Shown piece after piece: positions 16,827-25,795 of a stretch of DNA of 64,000 nt. This DNA is from Acidimicrobiales bacterium (GTDB lineage Bacteria; Actinomycetota; Acidimicrobiia; Acidimicrobiales; RAAP-2). Position 1 is the first letter of the stretch. Each line of letters starts with the position of its first letter. Both the position numbers and the translations under genes were made by a program. The stretch spans positions 1-64,000 of the forward strand of contig JADMIJ010000001.1 of assembly GCA_015478655.1 (NCBI GenBank), written 5' to 3'. The notes under the pieces are model-generated. The model saw only the letters and a program-made list of their open reading frames with translations, made no database searches and was not told where the DNA came from.

Positions 16827-18065
16827 GTGAAGCCGTACGTCATCGGGTACATCGTCCTTGCGGTGGTGGCCGTCCTCGCTGTCGTCATCGCGGCCCGGCA
16901 GGGTCGCCGGGCCGGTCGCCGGGCCCTCCAGCAACGATTGATCGCCCTGTCCAACCGGCTGGGGGTGGAGCCGCCCGACGAAGGCGGGGTGGAGCCGGTG
17001 CTCATGCACCTCGAGCGGGTGACCGGCGAGGCGTCCGAGGCGGTGACCGAGGCCAGCTCCGACGCCATCCGGCTGCGACGGGCCCTCGACACCCTCCCCC
17101 AAGGCGTGATCGTGTGCGATGAGAACGGTGAGGTGGCGTTTCGCAATGCCCGGGCCGTGGGCCTCATGACCAATCGCCACGGGGACGCCCTGGCCGCCCA
17201 GGCCGTGACCGAGTTGCTCGAGAACGCCTGGACGGACGGGTCCGCCGAGCGCACGCTCGACCTCTACGGGCCGCCCCGGCAGACCCTGATGGTGCGGACC
17301 CGGCTGGTCGACGACGGGCGGCGGCCCTTGGGGGTGATCGCCATCATCGAGGACGTGTCCGAGCGCCGGCGGCTCGAGGAGATCCGCCGGGACTTCGTGG
17401 CCAATGTCAGCCACGAGCTCAAGACGCCGATGGGGGCGCTCGGCCTGCTGGCGGAGACGCTGACCGTCGAGCCCGACCCGACCGTGGCCCAGCGGCTGGC
17501 CTCGCGCATCCACACCGAGGCCTTCCGGGTCAGCCGCATCATCGACGACCTTCTCGACCTCAGCCGCATCGAGTCGGAGGAGGATCCGCCACGCGAGCCC
17601 ATCTACGTCAACCTGGTGATGGCCGAGGCGGTCGAGCGGGTACGGGCAGCGGCCGAGCAGCGACGCATTACCATCGAGCTGAATGAGCCCAACCCGCCGG
17701 TCCACGTCATCGGCGATCGCCGCCAACTGGTGTCCGCCATCCACAGCCTCCTCGAGAACGCGGTGACCTTCTCGTACGAGGACGCCGTCGTGCGGGTGGC
17801 GGGGAGCCAATCCAACGGCGAGATCAAATTGGCCGTTACCGACACGGGGGTGGGGATACCCACCCGCGACCTCGAGCGCATCTTCGAGCGCTTCTACCGG
17901 GTCGACCATGGTCGCAGCCGTGACTCGGGCGGCACCGGGCTGGGGCTCTCGATCGTGCGCCACGTGGCCAGCAACCATCAGGGCCGGGTCGAGGTTGACT
18001 CGCGAGAGGGGGAGGGATCGACCTTCACCCTGATCCTGCCCACGCCCCCCGAGTATTCGGCATGA
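16827..18065 (+). CDS. senX3: SenX3-like sensor histidine kinase
   Basis: The 412-residue kinase has one N-terminal membrane helix (about residues 4-23), a PAS-like region (LDTLPQGVIVCDENGEVAFRN, split around residues 88-107), a dimerisation domain with the phospho-accepting His196 in NVSHELKTPMGALG, and a HATPase domain with N (LLENAVTFS), G1 (DTGVGIP) and G2 (GGTGLGLSIV) boxes. This is the layout of mycobacterial SenX3, which senses phosphate status with the Pst/PhoU system. No phoU or pst genes are in the window, so the signal is inferred. The response-regulator gene overlaps its stop by ATGA. The start is GTG. Confidence 0.88.
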   Translation: MKPYVIGYIVLAVVAVLAVVIAARQGRRAGRRALQQRLIALSNRLGVEPPDEGGVEPVLMHLERVTGEASEAVTEASSDAIRLRRALDTLPQGVIVCDENGEVAFRNARAVGLMTNRHGDALAAQAVTELLENAWTDGSAERTLDLYGPPRQTLMVRTRLVDDGRRPLGVIAIIEDVSERRRLEEIRRDFVANVSHELKTPMGALGLLAETLTVEPDPTVAQRLASRIHTEAFRVSRIIDDLLDLSRIESEEDPPREPIYVNLVMAEAVERVRAAAEQRRITIELNEPNPPVHVIGDRRQLVSAIHSLLENAVTFSYEDAVVRVAGSQSNGEIKLAVTDTGVGIPTRDLERIFERFYRVDHGRSRDSGGTGLGLSIVRHVASNHQGRVEVDSREGEGSTFTLILPTPPEYSA

Positions 18066-18847
18066 GCGCGACGCCCGTGGCCCCCGACGAGTCGCAGACG
18101 AAAGTGCTGTTGGCCGAGGACGACGAGTCCTTCATCGACGCCCTCGTGATCGGGTTGGCCCGCGAAGGCTTCGACGTGACGGTGGCCAGGGACGGCAACG
18201 AGGCCCTCCGGCTGTTCGCGTCGGTCGAGCCCGATCTGGTCCTCCTCGATCTCATGCTGCCCCGGCTGTCCGGGATCGACGTGTGTCGCTCGATCCGGGC
18301 CCGGTCGTCGGTCCCCATCATCATGGTGACGGCCAAGGGGACCGAGATCGACACCGTGGTGGGTCTCGAAGTCGGGGCGGACGACTACGTGTCCAAGCCG
18401 TACCGCCTCCGCGAATTGGTGGCCCGCATGCGGGCCGTGCTCCGGCGCACCCCCTCGACCGACACTCCGCCCGAGCCATCGAACGACGGGGCGGCTGGCG
18501 ATGACGACCGCGAGGGCTTCGAGCGGCCCACCGGGAGCGCGGTCCTCGAGGGTGGGGGCATCCAGATCGACCCCGATCGCCATCTGGTCTTCATCCGGGG
18601 CCGGGACGTGCACTTGCGGCGCAAGGAATTCGAGCTGCTCTCGCTGCTGATGGAGAACGCCGGTCGGCTGTTGACGCGTGACGTGCTGATCGACCGCATC
18701 TGGGGATCGGACTACTTCGGCGACACCAAGACTCTCGACGTCCACATCAAGCGACTGCGCACCCACGTCGAGGTGGACCCGTCATCGCCCAAGCTGATCA
18801 CGACCATCCGTGGTGTCGGCTACCGGTTCGACGCCCCCCGGGTCTGA
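18062..18847 (+). CDS. regX3: RegX3-like OmpR-family response regulator
   Basis: The 261-residue protein has a receiver domain with acidic pocket EDD (residues 19-21), phospho-acceptor Asp63 in LLDLMLP, Thr in MVTAKG and Lys in VSKPYR. A winged-helix DNA-binding domain follows (LRRKEFELLSLLMENAGRLL, TLDVHIKRLRTHVE, GVGYRF). The linker is longer than usual, about 30 acidic and proline-rich residues (about 126-157). It is co-translated with the kinase upstream, so the two form a two-component system, probably for phosphate starvation by analogy with RegX3. Confidence 0.9.
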   Translation: MSATPVAPDESQTKVLLAEDDESFIDALVIGLAREGFDVTVARDGNEALRLFASVEPDLVLLDLMLPRLSGIDVCRSIRARSSVPIIMVTAKGTEIDTVVGLEVGADDYVSKPYRLRELVARMRAVLRRTPSTDTPPEPSNDGAAGDDDREGFERPTGSAVLEGGGIQIDPDRHLVFIRGRDVHLRRKEFELLSLLMENAGRLLTRDVLIDRIWGSDYFGDTKTLDVHIKRLRTHVEVDPSSPKLITTIRGVGYRFDAPRV

Positions 18848-18861
18848 GCTCGACCGGACGT

Positions 18862-18877
18862 GACCGGGCCCCCGGTC
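18862..18877. terminator. Hairpin between convergent regX3-like gene and serS
   Basis: GACCGG and CCGGTC pair across a four-base loop between the two stop codons. A competing pair, CCGGAC (18854-18859) with GTCCGG (18875-18880), uses overlapping bases. There is no T-run. Confidence 0.4.
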
Positions 18878-18881
18878 CGGA

Positions 18882-20171
18882 TCAGCCCGGGCCGGGGATG
18901 ACCGTTTCGCCGCCCAGGTAGGGACGGAGCACCTCGGGCAGCACCACCGATCCGTCGGCCTGGCGACCCGTCTCCACGAGGGCGGCCCAGATCCGGGCCC
19001 AGGCCAGGGCCGAGCCGTTCAGTGTATGGACCAGCACGGGCCCCCCACCAGCGCCCTGTCGGAAGCGGATGTTGGCCCGGCGGGCCTGGTAGTCGGTGCA
19101 CCAGCTCACCGACGACACCTCCAACCACTGGTCGACCCCGGGGGAATAGACCTCGAGGTCGAAGGTGCGGGCGGCCGAGATGCCCATCTCATCGGGGCAG
19201 AGGTCGAGAACCCGGTACTGGAGCCCCAGGTCCTGTAGCAGCCGCTCGGCCCGGGCCACCATATCCGCCAGCAAGGCGGGCGCCTGGTCGGGAGTGCTGT
19301 AGGCGAACAGCTCGACTTTGTCGAACTCGTGCACCCGGAGCAGGCCCCTGGTGTCGCGGCCGGCCGCGCCCGCCTCCCGGCGGAAGCACGAGGTCGCCGC
19401 AGTCAGCCTCAACGGCAGGTCCGTCTCATCGAGGACGTCGCCGCGCCACATCGACGTCAAGGGCACCTCGGCGGTGGGGATGGCCCAGAGGTCGTCGCGC
19501 TCCACGTGGTAGGCGTCTTCTTCGAACTTGGGGAGGTGACCCGTCGACACCATGGTGTCGGTGAGGACCAGGGTGGGCGGCCGCACCTCTTCGAACTGGT
19601 CGGCGTGGCTGTCGAGCGCCAGCGACGTCAGGGCGCGCAACAGGCGGGCACCCACCCCCCGGTAGAGGGGGAACATCGACCCCGACAGCTTGGCCCCCCG
19701 CTCCATGTCCAGGAGGCCCAGGGCCGCTCCGGTCTCCCAGTGGGGCACCCGCTGGGCGTCGGCATAGGTCGGAGCGGCATCCGGCCAGGTGCGGACCACC
19801 ACGTTGCCGTCGGGACCGCTCCCGTCGGGGGCATCGGGCGATGGGAGGTTCGGGAGAAAGAGCACGGCCCGGCGCACCTCCTCTTGGGCGGTCTCGGCCA
19901 CCGCGTTCTGTGCCCGCTCCTCGTCGCCCAGGCCGCGACTGCGGGCCGTCAACTTCTCGGCCAAGGCGGTGTCACCTGACCGGCGGGCCTCGCCCACCTG
20001 CTTCGAGAGTGCCTTCACCTGCGCCCGCAGGTCATCCCGCCGTCCGATCTCGGCGCGGGCGGTCTCGTCCAGTCCGGTCAGCCGGTCGATCTCGGCGGGG
20101 TCCACCCCTCTCCGGGCCAGGGCGGCCTTCACCGATGCGCTGTCGTCCCTCACCAACCGGATGTCGATCAT
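18882..20171 (-). CDS. serS: Seryl-tRNA synthetase
   Basis: The 429-residue product charges tRNA-Ser. It starts MIDIRLVRDD, the standard SerRS beginning, followed by the two-helix coiled-coil arm (about residues 25-105) that holds tRNA-Ser. The class II catalytic core shows motif 2 TSCFRREAGAAGRDTRG and motif 3-like LNGSALAWAR near the C-terminus. Length matches the family (about 420). A longer reading from 20258 would overlap the divergent ABC gene and was rejected. A TACCGT hexamer lies ten bases before the ATG, so the leader is at most a few bases. Confidence 0.97.
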   Translation of the reverse strand: MIDIRLVRDDSASVKAALARRGVDPAEIDRLTGLDETARAEIGRRDDLRAQVKALSKQVGEARRSGDTALAEKLTARSRGLGDEERAQNAVAETAQEEVRRAVLFLPNLPSPDAPDGSGPDGNVVVRTWPDAAPTYADAQRVPHWETGAALGLLDMERGAKLSGSMFPLYRGVGARLLRALTSLALDSHADQFEEVRPPTLVLTDTMVSTGHLPKFEEDAYHVERDDLWAIPTAEVPLTSMWRGDVLDETDLPLRLTAATSCFRREAGAAGRDTRGLLRVHEFDKVELFAYSTPDQAPALLADMVARAERLLQDLGLQYRVLDLCPDEMGISAARTFDLEVYSPGVDQWLEVSSVSWCTDYQARRANIRFRQGAGGGPVLVHTLNGSALAWARIWAALVETGRQADGSVVLPEVLRPYLGGETVIPGPG

Positions 20172-20199
20172 GACGGGCACAACGGTAGCGTGACCTCCC

Positions 20200-21216
20200 G
20201 TGAGCGAGGTCAACGTCACCACCCGGCGTCCGGCCGTCGTCTGCGACGGTGTGGTCATCCGCTACGGCGACACGGTGGCCATCGACCACCTGTCCTTCGA
20301 AGGCCATGCCGGCGAGGTGGTCGCCCTGCTCGGCCCGAACGGCGCGGGCAAGACCAGCACGGTCGAGGCCCTCGAGGGCTACCGCCGGGTGAGCGAGGGC
20401 TCGGTCCGGGTCCTCGGCCTCGACCCCCGCCGGGACCACGACGCGCTGGTCCCCCGCATCGGCGTGATGCTGCAGAAGGGGGGCATCTACCCCATGCTGG
20501 GCCCGGCCCAGGTCCTCCATCTGTTCGCCGCCTACTACCACGACGCCGAGGATCCCGACAGCCTCCTCGACCTGGTGGGGCTCTCCGCGGTCCGCCGCAC
20601 CCCGTGGCGGCGGCTGTCCGGCGGTGAGCAGCAGCGCCTCGCCCTGGCCCTGGCCCTCGTGGGGAAGCCGAGCGTCCTCTTCCTCGACGAGCCCACCGCC
20701 GGCGTCGACCCCGAGGGCCGCATCGTGGTGCGCGACATCATCGCCGAACGGCGCCACCGCGGCATCTGCGTGATCCTGACCACCCACGAGCTGTCCGAAG
20801 CCGAGCGGCTGGCCGATCGGGTGGTCATCATCGACCGCGGCCGGATGCTGGCCGACGGCACCCCATCGGCCCTGGCCATCGGCACCGCCGACGGATCCAT
20901 CCGCTTCTCCACCGACCCGGGGATCGACACGGCCGGACTGGCCCTGACCATGGGCGAGGGGGCGACCGTCGAAGAGGAGCGGCCGGGCTCCTACCGCCTC
21001 CGGTGCGGAGACGGCGCATCCACCCCGGCGGTGGTGGCCGCCCTGGCCGGTTGGTTGGCCGAACGGGACCTGGCCGTGGGCGATCTCCGCACCGGTCAGT
21101 CACTGGAGGAGGCCTACCTGGCCATCACCGCCTCCCGGGGGGCCACGGATCCGCCGGCATCGGAGCCATCCGAACGCAGGCATCGGGCCGGGCGGGCCCG
21201 AGCGCCCCGACCATGA
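20200..21216 (+). CDS. ABC transporter ATP-binding protein (DrrA-like exporter)
   Basis: The 338-residue ATPase has Walker A GPNGAGKT (residues 45-52), a Q-loop (MLQKGG), the signature LSGGEQQR, Walker B VLFLDEPTAGVD and the switch His in LTTHELSEAE. A C-terminal extension of about 100 residues follows, as in DrrA/NatA type exporters. The permease gene starts inside its stop codon (ATGA at 21213), so they form one transporter. The substrate, perhaps a drug, lipid or ion, cannot be told. The GTG start lies eight bases after TAGCGT (20186-20191), in a 28-base divergent gap shared with serS. Confidence 0.92.
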   Translation: MSEVNVTTRRPAVVCDGVVIRYGDTVAIDHLSFEGHAGEVVALLGPNGAGKTSTVEALEGYRRVSEGSVRVLGLDPRRDHDALVPRIGVMLQKGGIYPMLGPAQVLHLFAAYYHDAEDPDSLLDLVGLSAVRRTPWRRLSGGEQQRLALALALVGKPSVLFLDEPTAGVDPEGRIVVRDIIAERRHRGICVILTTHELSEAERLADRVVIIDRGRMLADGTPSALAIGTADGSIRFSTDPGIDTAGLALTMGEGATVEEERPGSYRLRCGDGASTPAVVAALAGWLAERDLAVGDLRTGQSLEEAYLAITASRGATDPPASEPSERRHRAGRARAPRP

Positions 21217-21953
21217 GACCGCTCACCGCCCAGTTGCGGGCCGAGCTGACCATGCTCGGCACCAACGGGGAGACGGTCTTTTTGACCCTGGGCATCCCGG
21301 TGGTGTTCCTGTGGTTCTTCTCGGCGGTGCACGTCCTGCCCACCGGCTCGGGGCATCCCGTCGACTTCCTGGTGCCGGGCATTCTGGCCCTGGCCGTCAT
21401 GTCGACAGCCATGACCGCGTTGGGGATCGGCACCGGCTTCGAGCGCGGTTACGGGGTCCTCAAGCGGTTGGGGGCCACGCCGCTGGGCCGGCCACGGCTG
21501 TTGACCGCCAAGATCATCGCCATCATCGCTGTCGAGCTGCTCCAGGCGGCGGTGCTGGTGGGGGTGGGGCTGGCGCTCGGCTGGAGCCCCGGTGGTCCGG
21601 GCGGTGCCGGTGCGCTGGTCGGCGCGGCGGTCGGGGCCATGGTGTTGGGGACCGTCGCCTTCGGCGGCGTCGGCCTCCTGCTGGCCGGAACGCTCAAGCC
21701 CTTGGTCAACCTGGCCGTGGTCAACGGTCTGTTCGTCGTGCTCCTGCTGCTCGGCGGGATGCTGATTCCCTTGGGCAAGCTGCCGGGCTGGCTGGCCGGC
21801 GTGGCCAAGGTCCTGCCGGCGTCGGCGCTGGCCGACGCCCTCCATGGCGCCCTCGGCCACGGCACGGCGGTGACCACCCACGACTGGGTCGTGCTGGTGG
21901 TCTGGGCGGTGGCGGCACCGGTGGCCGCCGGCCTGGCCTTCCGCTGGGAATGA
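21213..21953 (+). CDS. ABC-2 type transporter permease
   Basis: This 246-residue integral membrane protein has about six hydrophobic helices, with VFLTLGIPVVFLWFF near residues 20-34 and AVVNGLFVVLLLLGGMLIPL towards the end. It matches ABC-2 permeases that pair with DrrA/NatA-like ATPases. The middle stretch GFERGYGVLKRLGATPLGRP is the conserved cytoplasmic loop of this family. It is co-translated with the ATPase gene by an ATGA overlap. It should form the membrane channel of an exporter, working as a dimer. Confidence 0.9.
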   Translation: MRPLTAQLRAELTMLGTNGETVFLTLGIPVVFLWFFSAVHVLPTGSGHPVDFLVPGILALAVMSTAMTALGIGTGFERGYGVLKRLGATPLGRPRLLTAKIIAIIAVELLQAAVLVGVGLALGWSPGGPGGAGALVGAAVGAMVLGTVAFGGVGLLLAGTLKPLVNLAVVNGLFVVLLLLGGMLIPLGKLPGWLAGVAKVLPASALADALHGALGHGTAVTTHDWVVLVVWAVAAPVAAGLAFRWE

Positions 21954-21970
21954 ACAGGCGAGCGGAAAGC

Positions 21971-22663
21971 TCAGCCCGAGGACCCGGCCAGTCGGTGCAA
22001 CCACTGATCCAGCTGGGGTGGGGACACCGGACCGATGACGTGGCCGAGCACGCGCCCCGAGCCGCTGATGAAGAAGGTGTTGGGCTCCCCGTTCAAGCCG
22101 TAGAGGACGGCCGCCACCCGCAGGGTGGAGTCGGTTCCGATCGGGTAGGTGAGCCCGGACTGCCTGGCGAAGGGAACCGCTTGCGCCGGGCTGTCGGCGA
22201 CATCCACCCCCACGAACTGGACGATCGAGCCCTTGGCCCGCTCGGCGGTGGCGGTCCGGGCCAAGAGCGGCGTCTCCTGCTGGCACGGAATGCACCACGA
22301 TGCGAAGAAGTTGAGCACCACCGGGTGGTGGTGGGCTGGGCCCAGCGCGTGAAGCGAGACCGGCGGGCCCGCAGTCAGGGACGGGAGGGAGAAGTCCGGC
22401 GCCATGTTGCCGATCCCCACCACGGGAGCAGCTGCAGGGCCTGATCCCGAATTCTGACCCAGGCCGACGAACAGGAACACGGCCAGCGCCGCGGCGATGA
22501 CCGTGCCGATCAACAGGGAGCGCAGTCGTCGGGGCCCGTGTGCCGCCGGCGATGGTGACGAAGGGGGTGCGGGTGGTGGGGTCGGCGGGCCGCTGTCCAC
22601 GCCCGCATCTGCCCGGCCGTCCGCCCCCGTTGCGTCCTCGCCGTCCCGGGGTCCCTCGATCAA
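21971..22663 (-). CDS. TlpA/ResA-like membrane-anchored thioredoxin
   Basis: The 230-residue protein has a proline-rich cytoplasmic N-terminus, one membrane anchor (about residues 43-64, LLIGTVIAAALAVFLFVGLG), and an extracytoplasmic thioredoxin fold of the AhpC/TSA type with active-site WCIPC in NFFASWCIPCQQ. Such proteins reduce disulfides outside the membrane, often for cytochrome maturation or oxidase copper centres. The start is a TTG that overlaps the ctaB stop as TTGA (22660-22663), so the two genes are translationally coupled. That position next to heme A genes supports a role in cytochrome oxidase assembly. Confidence 0.88.
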   Translation of the reverse strand: MIEGPRDGEDATGADGRADAGVDSGPPTPPPAPPSSPSPAAHGPRRLRSLLIGTVIAAALAVFLFVGLGQNSGSGPAAAPVVGIGNMAPDFSLPSLTAGPPVSLHALGPAHHHPVVLNFFASWCIPCQQETPLLARTATAERAKGSIVQFVGVDVADSPAQAVPFARQSGLTYPIGTDSTLRVAAVLYGLNGEPNTFFISGSGRVLGHVIGPVSPPQLDQWLHRLAGSSG

Positions 22664-23565
22664 TGGTTGATGAGGACGTCGACCGCCATGACGACGAACA
22701 GCAGGGTCAGGTAGGTGATCGAGTAACTGAACAGTTGCATGGCCGCTTTGGGGGTGGCCGTTCGCCACAGCCGGACTGCCAGTGCCACGAACACCGCTCC
22801 CAGCGCGATGGCCGAGACGAGGTAGAGGGCGCCGAGCGTGGCCACCGCGGCCAGAAGCACCGACACCCCCACCAAGAGCAGGCTGTAGATGAGGATCTCC
22901 GCTGCCGTCCGCCTGAACGTGGCCACGGCCGGCAACATGGGGACGCTGGCAGCCTGATAGTCGTCCTTGTACTTGACGGCCAGCGCCCAGAAGTGGGGAG
23001 GGGTCCAGACAAAGATGATGGCGAACATCACCAGCGGGGTCCAGGCCAGGCTGTTGGTGACCGCGGCCCACCCGACCAGCACGGGGACCGCCCCGGCCGC
23101 CCCGCCGATGACGATGTTCTGACTGCTGGTGCGCTTCAGCCACAGCGTGTACACGAAGACATAGAAGAGGGTGGCCGCCACGGCCAGGCACGCCGACAGA
23201 AGGTTCACCCAACCCCAGAGCTCGAGGAAGGCCACGACCTCGAGCGTGATGGCGAAGACCAGGGCGTTGCGCGGCGCCACGGCGCCGGTGACCAGGGGGC
23301 GCTTGCGGGTCCGGTGCATGAGCTTGTCGATGTCCCGGTCGACGAACATGTTGATGGCGTTCGCCCCCCCGGCGGCCAGGGCGCCGCCCAGCAGCGTGGC
23401 GGCCATGAGCCACACCGGGGGCATGCCCCTCTGCGCCACGATCATGGTGGGCAGGGTGGTGATCAACAACAGCTCGATGATGCGGGGCTTGGTCAAGGCC
23501 ACATAGGCGCCGAGCCGCGAGCCCACGGTGGTGCGGCGGGGCAGAGTCGCCGCAGGAAGTGCCAT
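22660..23565 (-). CDS. ctaB: Protoheme IX farnesyltransferase (heme O synthase)
   Basis: The 301-residue membrane enzyme adds farnesyl to heme B, making heme O. It belongs to the UbiA superfamily. The first Asp-rich motif is NAINMFVDRDIDKLMHRTRKRP (residues split near 80-101), and a second polar site lies near YKDDYQAASVPML, with about nine membrane helices. The start ATG (23565) has TATTGT seven bases upstream (23573-23578), fitting a leaderless mRNA. It is divergent from ctaA, which performs the next step, and is followed by the coupled TlpA-like gene. Confidence 0.95.
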   Translation of the reverse strand: MALPAATLPRRTTVGSRLGAYVALTKPRIIELLLITTLPTMIVAQRGMPPVWLMAATLLGGALAAGGANAINMFVDRDIDKLMHRTRKRPLVTGAVAPRNALVFAITLEVVAFLELWGWVNLLSACLAVAATLFYVFVYTLWLKRTSSQNIVIGGAAGAVPVLVGWAAVTNSLAWTPLVMFAIIFVWTPPHFWALAVKYKDDYQAASVPMLPAVATFRRTAAEILIYSLLLVGVSVLLAAVATLGALYLVSAIALGAVFVALAVRLWRTATPKAAMQLFSYSITYLTLLFVVMAVDVLINH

Positions 23566-23572
23566 TGGGCAG

Positions 23573-23578
23573 ACAATA
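23573..23578 (-). promoter_or_regulatory. -10 hexamer of ctaB
   Basis: TATTGT on the minus strand is seven bases from the ctaB ATG. The divergent ctaA gene has TACCAT (23642-23647) nine bases before its GTG, so the 91-base gap holds two short-leader promoters. Confidence 0.45.
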
Positions 23579-23656
23579 GTGCCGACATGCAACGTCGAAT
23601 CCCGGGCCCGGTGCGCTGGCGAGGGGCCCCGACCGGGCCGGTACCATACGGAAACG

Positions 23657-24640
23657 GTGTCATCCCTGCGTATCGGGCCTCGCCCGTTCCTCCTCCTCTG
23701 CCGGTTCATACTGGCCACGGTCGTCGTCAACGTGGTGACCGGGGCCGCGGTCCGGCTGTCCGACTCCGGACTGGGCTGCCCGGACTGGCCGACCTGCTCG
23801 CAGCACCAGCTGACTCCCACCCTGCGCCTGCACCCGCTGGTCGAGTTCGGCAACCGGCTGGTCGTCTTCGTGCTGGTGGTGGCCTGCATCGCCACCGCGG
23901 TGGCGGCGTGCCTGCGCCGGCCGGCGCGGCGCGACCTCCGATGGCTGTCCGGAGGACTGGTCCTCGGGGTCATCGGTGAGGCCGTGCTCGGCGCCTTCGT
24001 GGTCTACACCAAGCTCAATGCCTACGTCGTCATGATCCACTTCATGGTGGGGATGGCCCTGCTGGCGGTGGCGGTGGTCCTGACCCTCCGGGCCGACCAC
24101 CGACCCGGGCGCGGCGCCGTCGCTGTGACCGGAGCCGCACTGTGGCTGACCCGGGCCCTGGTGGCGTTGACCGTGGTCGTACTGGCGGCCGGGGCGGCCA
24201 CAACGGGCACCGGGCCCCACGCCGGTGGGAGAGGGGCCAAGCGGATCCCTCTCGGGCTTCGGGACATGACCCGCATCCACGCTGAGATCGTCATTGCCGC
24301 CGCCGTGCTGTTGTTGGTGGTGCTGTGGGTGCTGTGGAGATCCGACGCCGTCGCCCGCGTTCAAAACGCCGGCCGGATCCTGCTGGCGGTGATGGTGGCC
24401 CAGGGCTTGATCGGGTACGCCCAGTTCTTCAGCCATCTCCCGCCGGTTTTGGTCGGCATCCATGTGCTCGGCGCGTCGATCGTGTGGTGCACGGTGCTCT
24501 GGTTCCACCACGGGCTGTCGGACCATCTTCCCGAGTCGATCGGCGACCCCGGGCCGGCGACGGGACCCGAAGCGCGACGGTCCGGTGATCCGACGGTGGC
24601 GAGGCAACCGGCCGGCGAACCGCTGCGGGAGCCGGTGTGA
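23657..24640 (+). CDS. ctaA: Heme A synthase (COX15/CtaA)
   Basis: The 327-residue protein has eight predicted membrane helices in two four-helix halves. Conserved parts include [19 protein letters not shown] with the paired Cys-like motif near the first loop, NRLVVF, and histidines in [19 protein letters not shown] and GIHVLGAS that should bind heme. It oxidises the C8 methyl of heme O to make heme A for aa3-type oxidase. The GTG at 23657 is used because the sequence upstream has no family similarity. It is followed by clpS with a GTGA overlap. Confidence 0.93.
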   Translation: MSSLRIGPRPFLLLCRFILATVVVNVVTGAAVRLSDSGLGCPDWPTCSQHQLTPTLRLHPLVEFGNRLVVFVLVVACIATAVAACLRRPARRDLRWLSGGLVLGVIGEAVLGAFVVYTKLNAYVVMIHFMVGMALLAVAVVLTLRADHRPGRGAVAVTGAALWLTRALVALTVVVLAAGAATTGTGPHAGGRGAKRIPLGLRDMTRIHAEIVIAAAVLLLVVLWVLWRSDAVARVQNAGRILLAVMVAQGLIGYAQFFSHLPPVLVGIHVLGASIVWCTVLWFHHGLSDHLPESIGDPGPATGPEARRSGDPTVARQPAGEPLREPV

Positions 24641-24966
24641 GCCGGGCCGCCGCTACCCCCATCCGGGCCCGACAGACGGAGACGGCGCCGTTCGAGCTCG
24701 AGCGCACGGAGCTCGACGAGTCCCAGAGCACCGACCGGCCCTGGTTGGTCATCGTGTGGAACGACCCCATCAACCTGATGTCCTTCGTGACCTTCGTGTT
24801 CCAGAAGCTGTTCGGCTACTCCAAGGAGAAGGCGACCAAGCTGATGCTTGACGTCCACCACAAAGGTCGGGCGGTGGTGTCGTCGGGTACCCGCGAACGG
24901 GCCGAGCTCGACGTGTACCGCCTGCACGAGCACGGCCTCTGGGCCACCATGGAACAGTCGACGTGA
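24637..24966 (+). CDS. clpS: ATP-dependent Clp protease adaptor ClpS
   Basis: The 109-residue protein has the full ClpS core: [20 protein letters not shown] (near residues 34-53), [13 protein letters not shown] and the later [11 protein letters not shown]. The Asn-Asp pair and the helix residues form the pocket that holds N-degron residues and delivers substrates to ClpC/ClpA with ClpP. The N-terminal 25 residues are variable. It starts at a GTG inside the ctaA stop (GTGA) and ends in the same way against a DUF2017 gene, so all three are coupled. Confidence 0.95.
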   Translation: MSRAAATPIRARQTETAPFELERTELDESQSTDRPWLVIVWNDPINLMSFVTFVFQKLFGYSKEKATKLMLDVHHKGRAVVSSGTRERAELDVYRLHEHGLWATMEQST

Positions 24967-25457
24967 GCTCGCCGATCCGGCGCCGTCGGGACGGCCAGTA
25001 CGCGGTCAAGCTCGACCCCAGTGTGCGCGCCGTGCTGGTCACGATGTCCGAGCAGCTGGCACCGGTGCTGAGTCCGGACGACCCGATGACCAAGCGGCTC
25101 TTTCCCCCGGCATACGCCAGTGAGATCCATGCCAGTTCGGAGCGGGACTACCGGGACCTGGTCGACAACGCCCTGATCAACCATCACCGGGAGGCGTTCA
25201 CGCTGATGGCCGGGACCGCCGAAGCAGACGTCTTGACCGATGCGGAGCTCAACGCCTGGTTGTCGGCCATCGGGGCCATGCGCCTCGTCCTCGGGACCCG
25301 CCTCGACGTGAGCGAGGACATGGAGCCACCCGGTCCGGACGACCCGATTGCCCCCGAATACGCGCTCTATGAATTGCTGGGACAGCTCCAGTACCTGATC
25401 ATCGAGGTGCTCGCCGCGGAGCTTCCTGACGAGGGTCGGCCCGAAGGTGAGCTGTGA
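24963..25457 (+). CDS. DUF2017 family protein
   Basis: This 164-residue soluble protein belongs to the DUF2017 family that in actinobacteria commonly follows clpS. It is mostly helical, with [19 protein letters not shown] near residues 60-78, [20 protein letters not shown] near residues 96-115, and [18 protein letters not shown] towards the end. There is no recognisable catalytic motif. The GTG start overlaps the clpS stop. The constant neighbourhood suggests a function linked to N-degron proteolysis, but nothing direct is known from the sequence. Confidence 0.85.
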   Translation: MSSPIRRRRDGQYAVKLDPSVRAVLVTMSEQLAPVLSPDDPMTKRLFPPAYASEIHASSERDYRDLVDNALINHHREAFTLMAGTAEADVLTDAELNAWLSAIGAMRLVLGTRLDVSEDMEPPGPDDPIAPEYALYELLGQLQYLIIEVLAAELPDEGRPEGEL

Positions 25458-25495
25458 TCCCTCTGCTAACCTCCAGACGCCCTGATCGGGTCAGA

Positions 25496-25568
25496 GCCCC
25501 CATCGTCTAGCGGCCCAGGACGCCGCCCTTTCAAGGCGGTAACACGGGTTCGAATCCCGTTGGGGGTG
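25496..25568 (+). tRNA. tRNA-Glu (anticodon TTC)
   Basis: The acceptor stem is GCCCCCA with TGGGGGT, the anticodon stem CCGCC/GGCGG encloses loop CTTTCAA, and the T-arm is ACGGGTTCGAATCCCGT. The anticodon is TTC. CCA is not encoded. TAACCT at 25467-25472 is a possible -10 box for this three-tRNA cluster. Confidence 0.95.
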
Positions 25569-25597
25569 CGGCACACCCCAGTGTCAGTGCTGGTTGG

Positions 25598-25675
25598 GGA
25601 CCTGTGGTGCAGTTTGGAGTGCACGCCGGCCTGTCAAGCCGGAGGTCGCGGGTTCAAATCCCGTCAGGTCCGCCA
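25598..25675 (+). tRNA. tRNA-Asp (anticodon GTC)
   Basis: GGACCTG pairs with CAGGTCC, the anticodon loop is CTGTCAA within the CCGGC/GCCGG stem, and the T-arm reads GCGGGTTCAAATCCCGT. The discriminator is G and a CCA end is encoded at 25673-25675. It is the middle gene of the tRNA cluster. Confidence 0.95.
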
Positions 25676-25694
25676 CCTCGGTTCGCCGAGGCGA

Positions 25695-25767
25695 GGTCGG
25701 GTAGCTCAGTTGGTAGAGCGCGCGCCTGAAAAGCGTGAGGTCACCGGATCGACGCCGGTCCCGACCA
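25695..25767 (+). tRNA. tRNA-Phe (anticodon GAA)
   Basis: GGTCGGG pairs with CCCGACC. The D-arm is AGCTCAGTTGGTAGAGC and the anticodon loop CTGAAAA gives GAA. The T-arm CACCGGATCGACGCCGGT has the loop ATCGACG instead of the usual TTCGANN start, a small deviation. CCA is not encoded. Confidence 0.92.
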
Positions 25768-25795
25768 CTGGAAGGAACGAGGATCGGGACACCAT

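Noticed and set aside
22663-23647. Upstream extension of the TlpA-like gene
   Set aside because: The extra frame is antiparallel-phase sequence over ctaB with no similarity; the TTGA overlap gives a normal-sized protein with one anchor.
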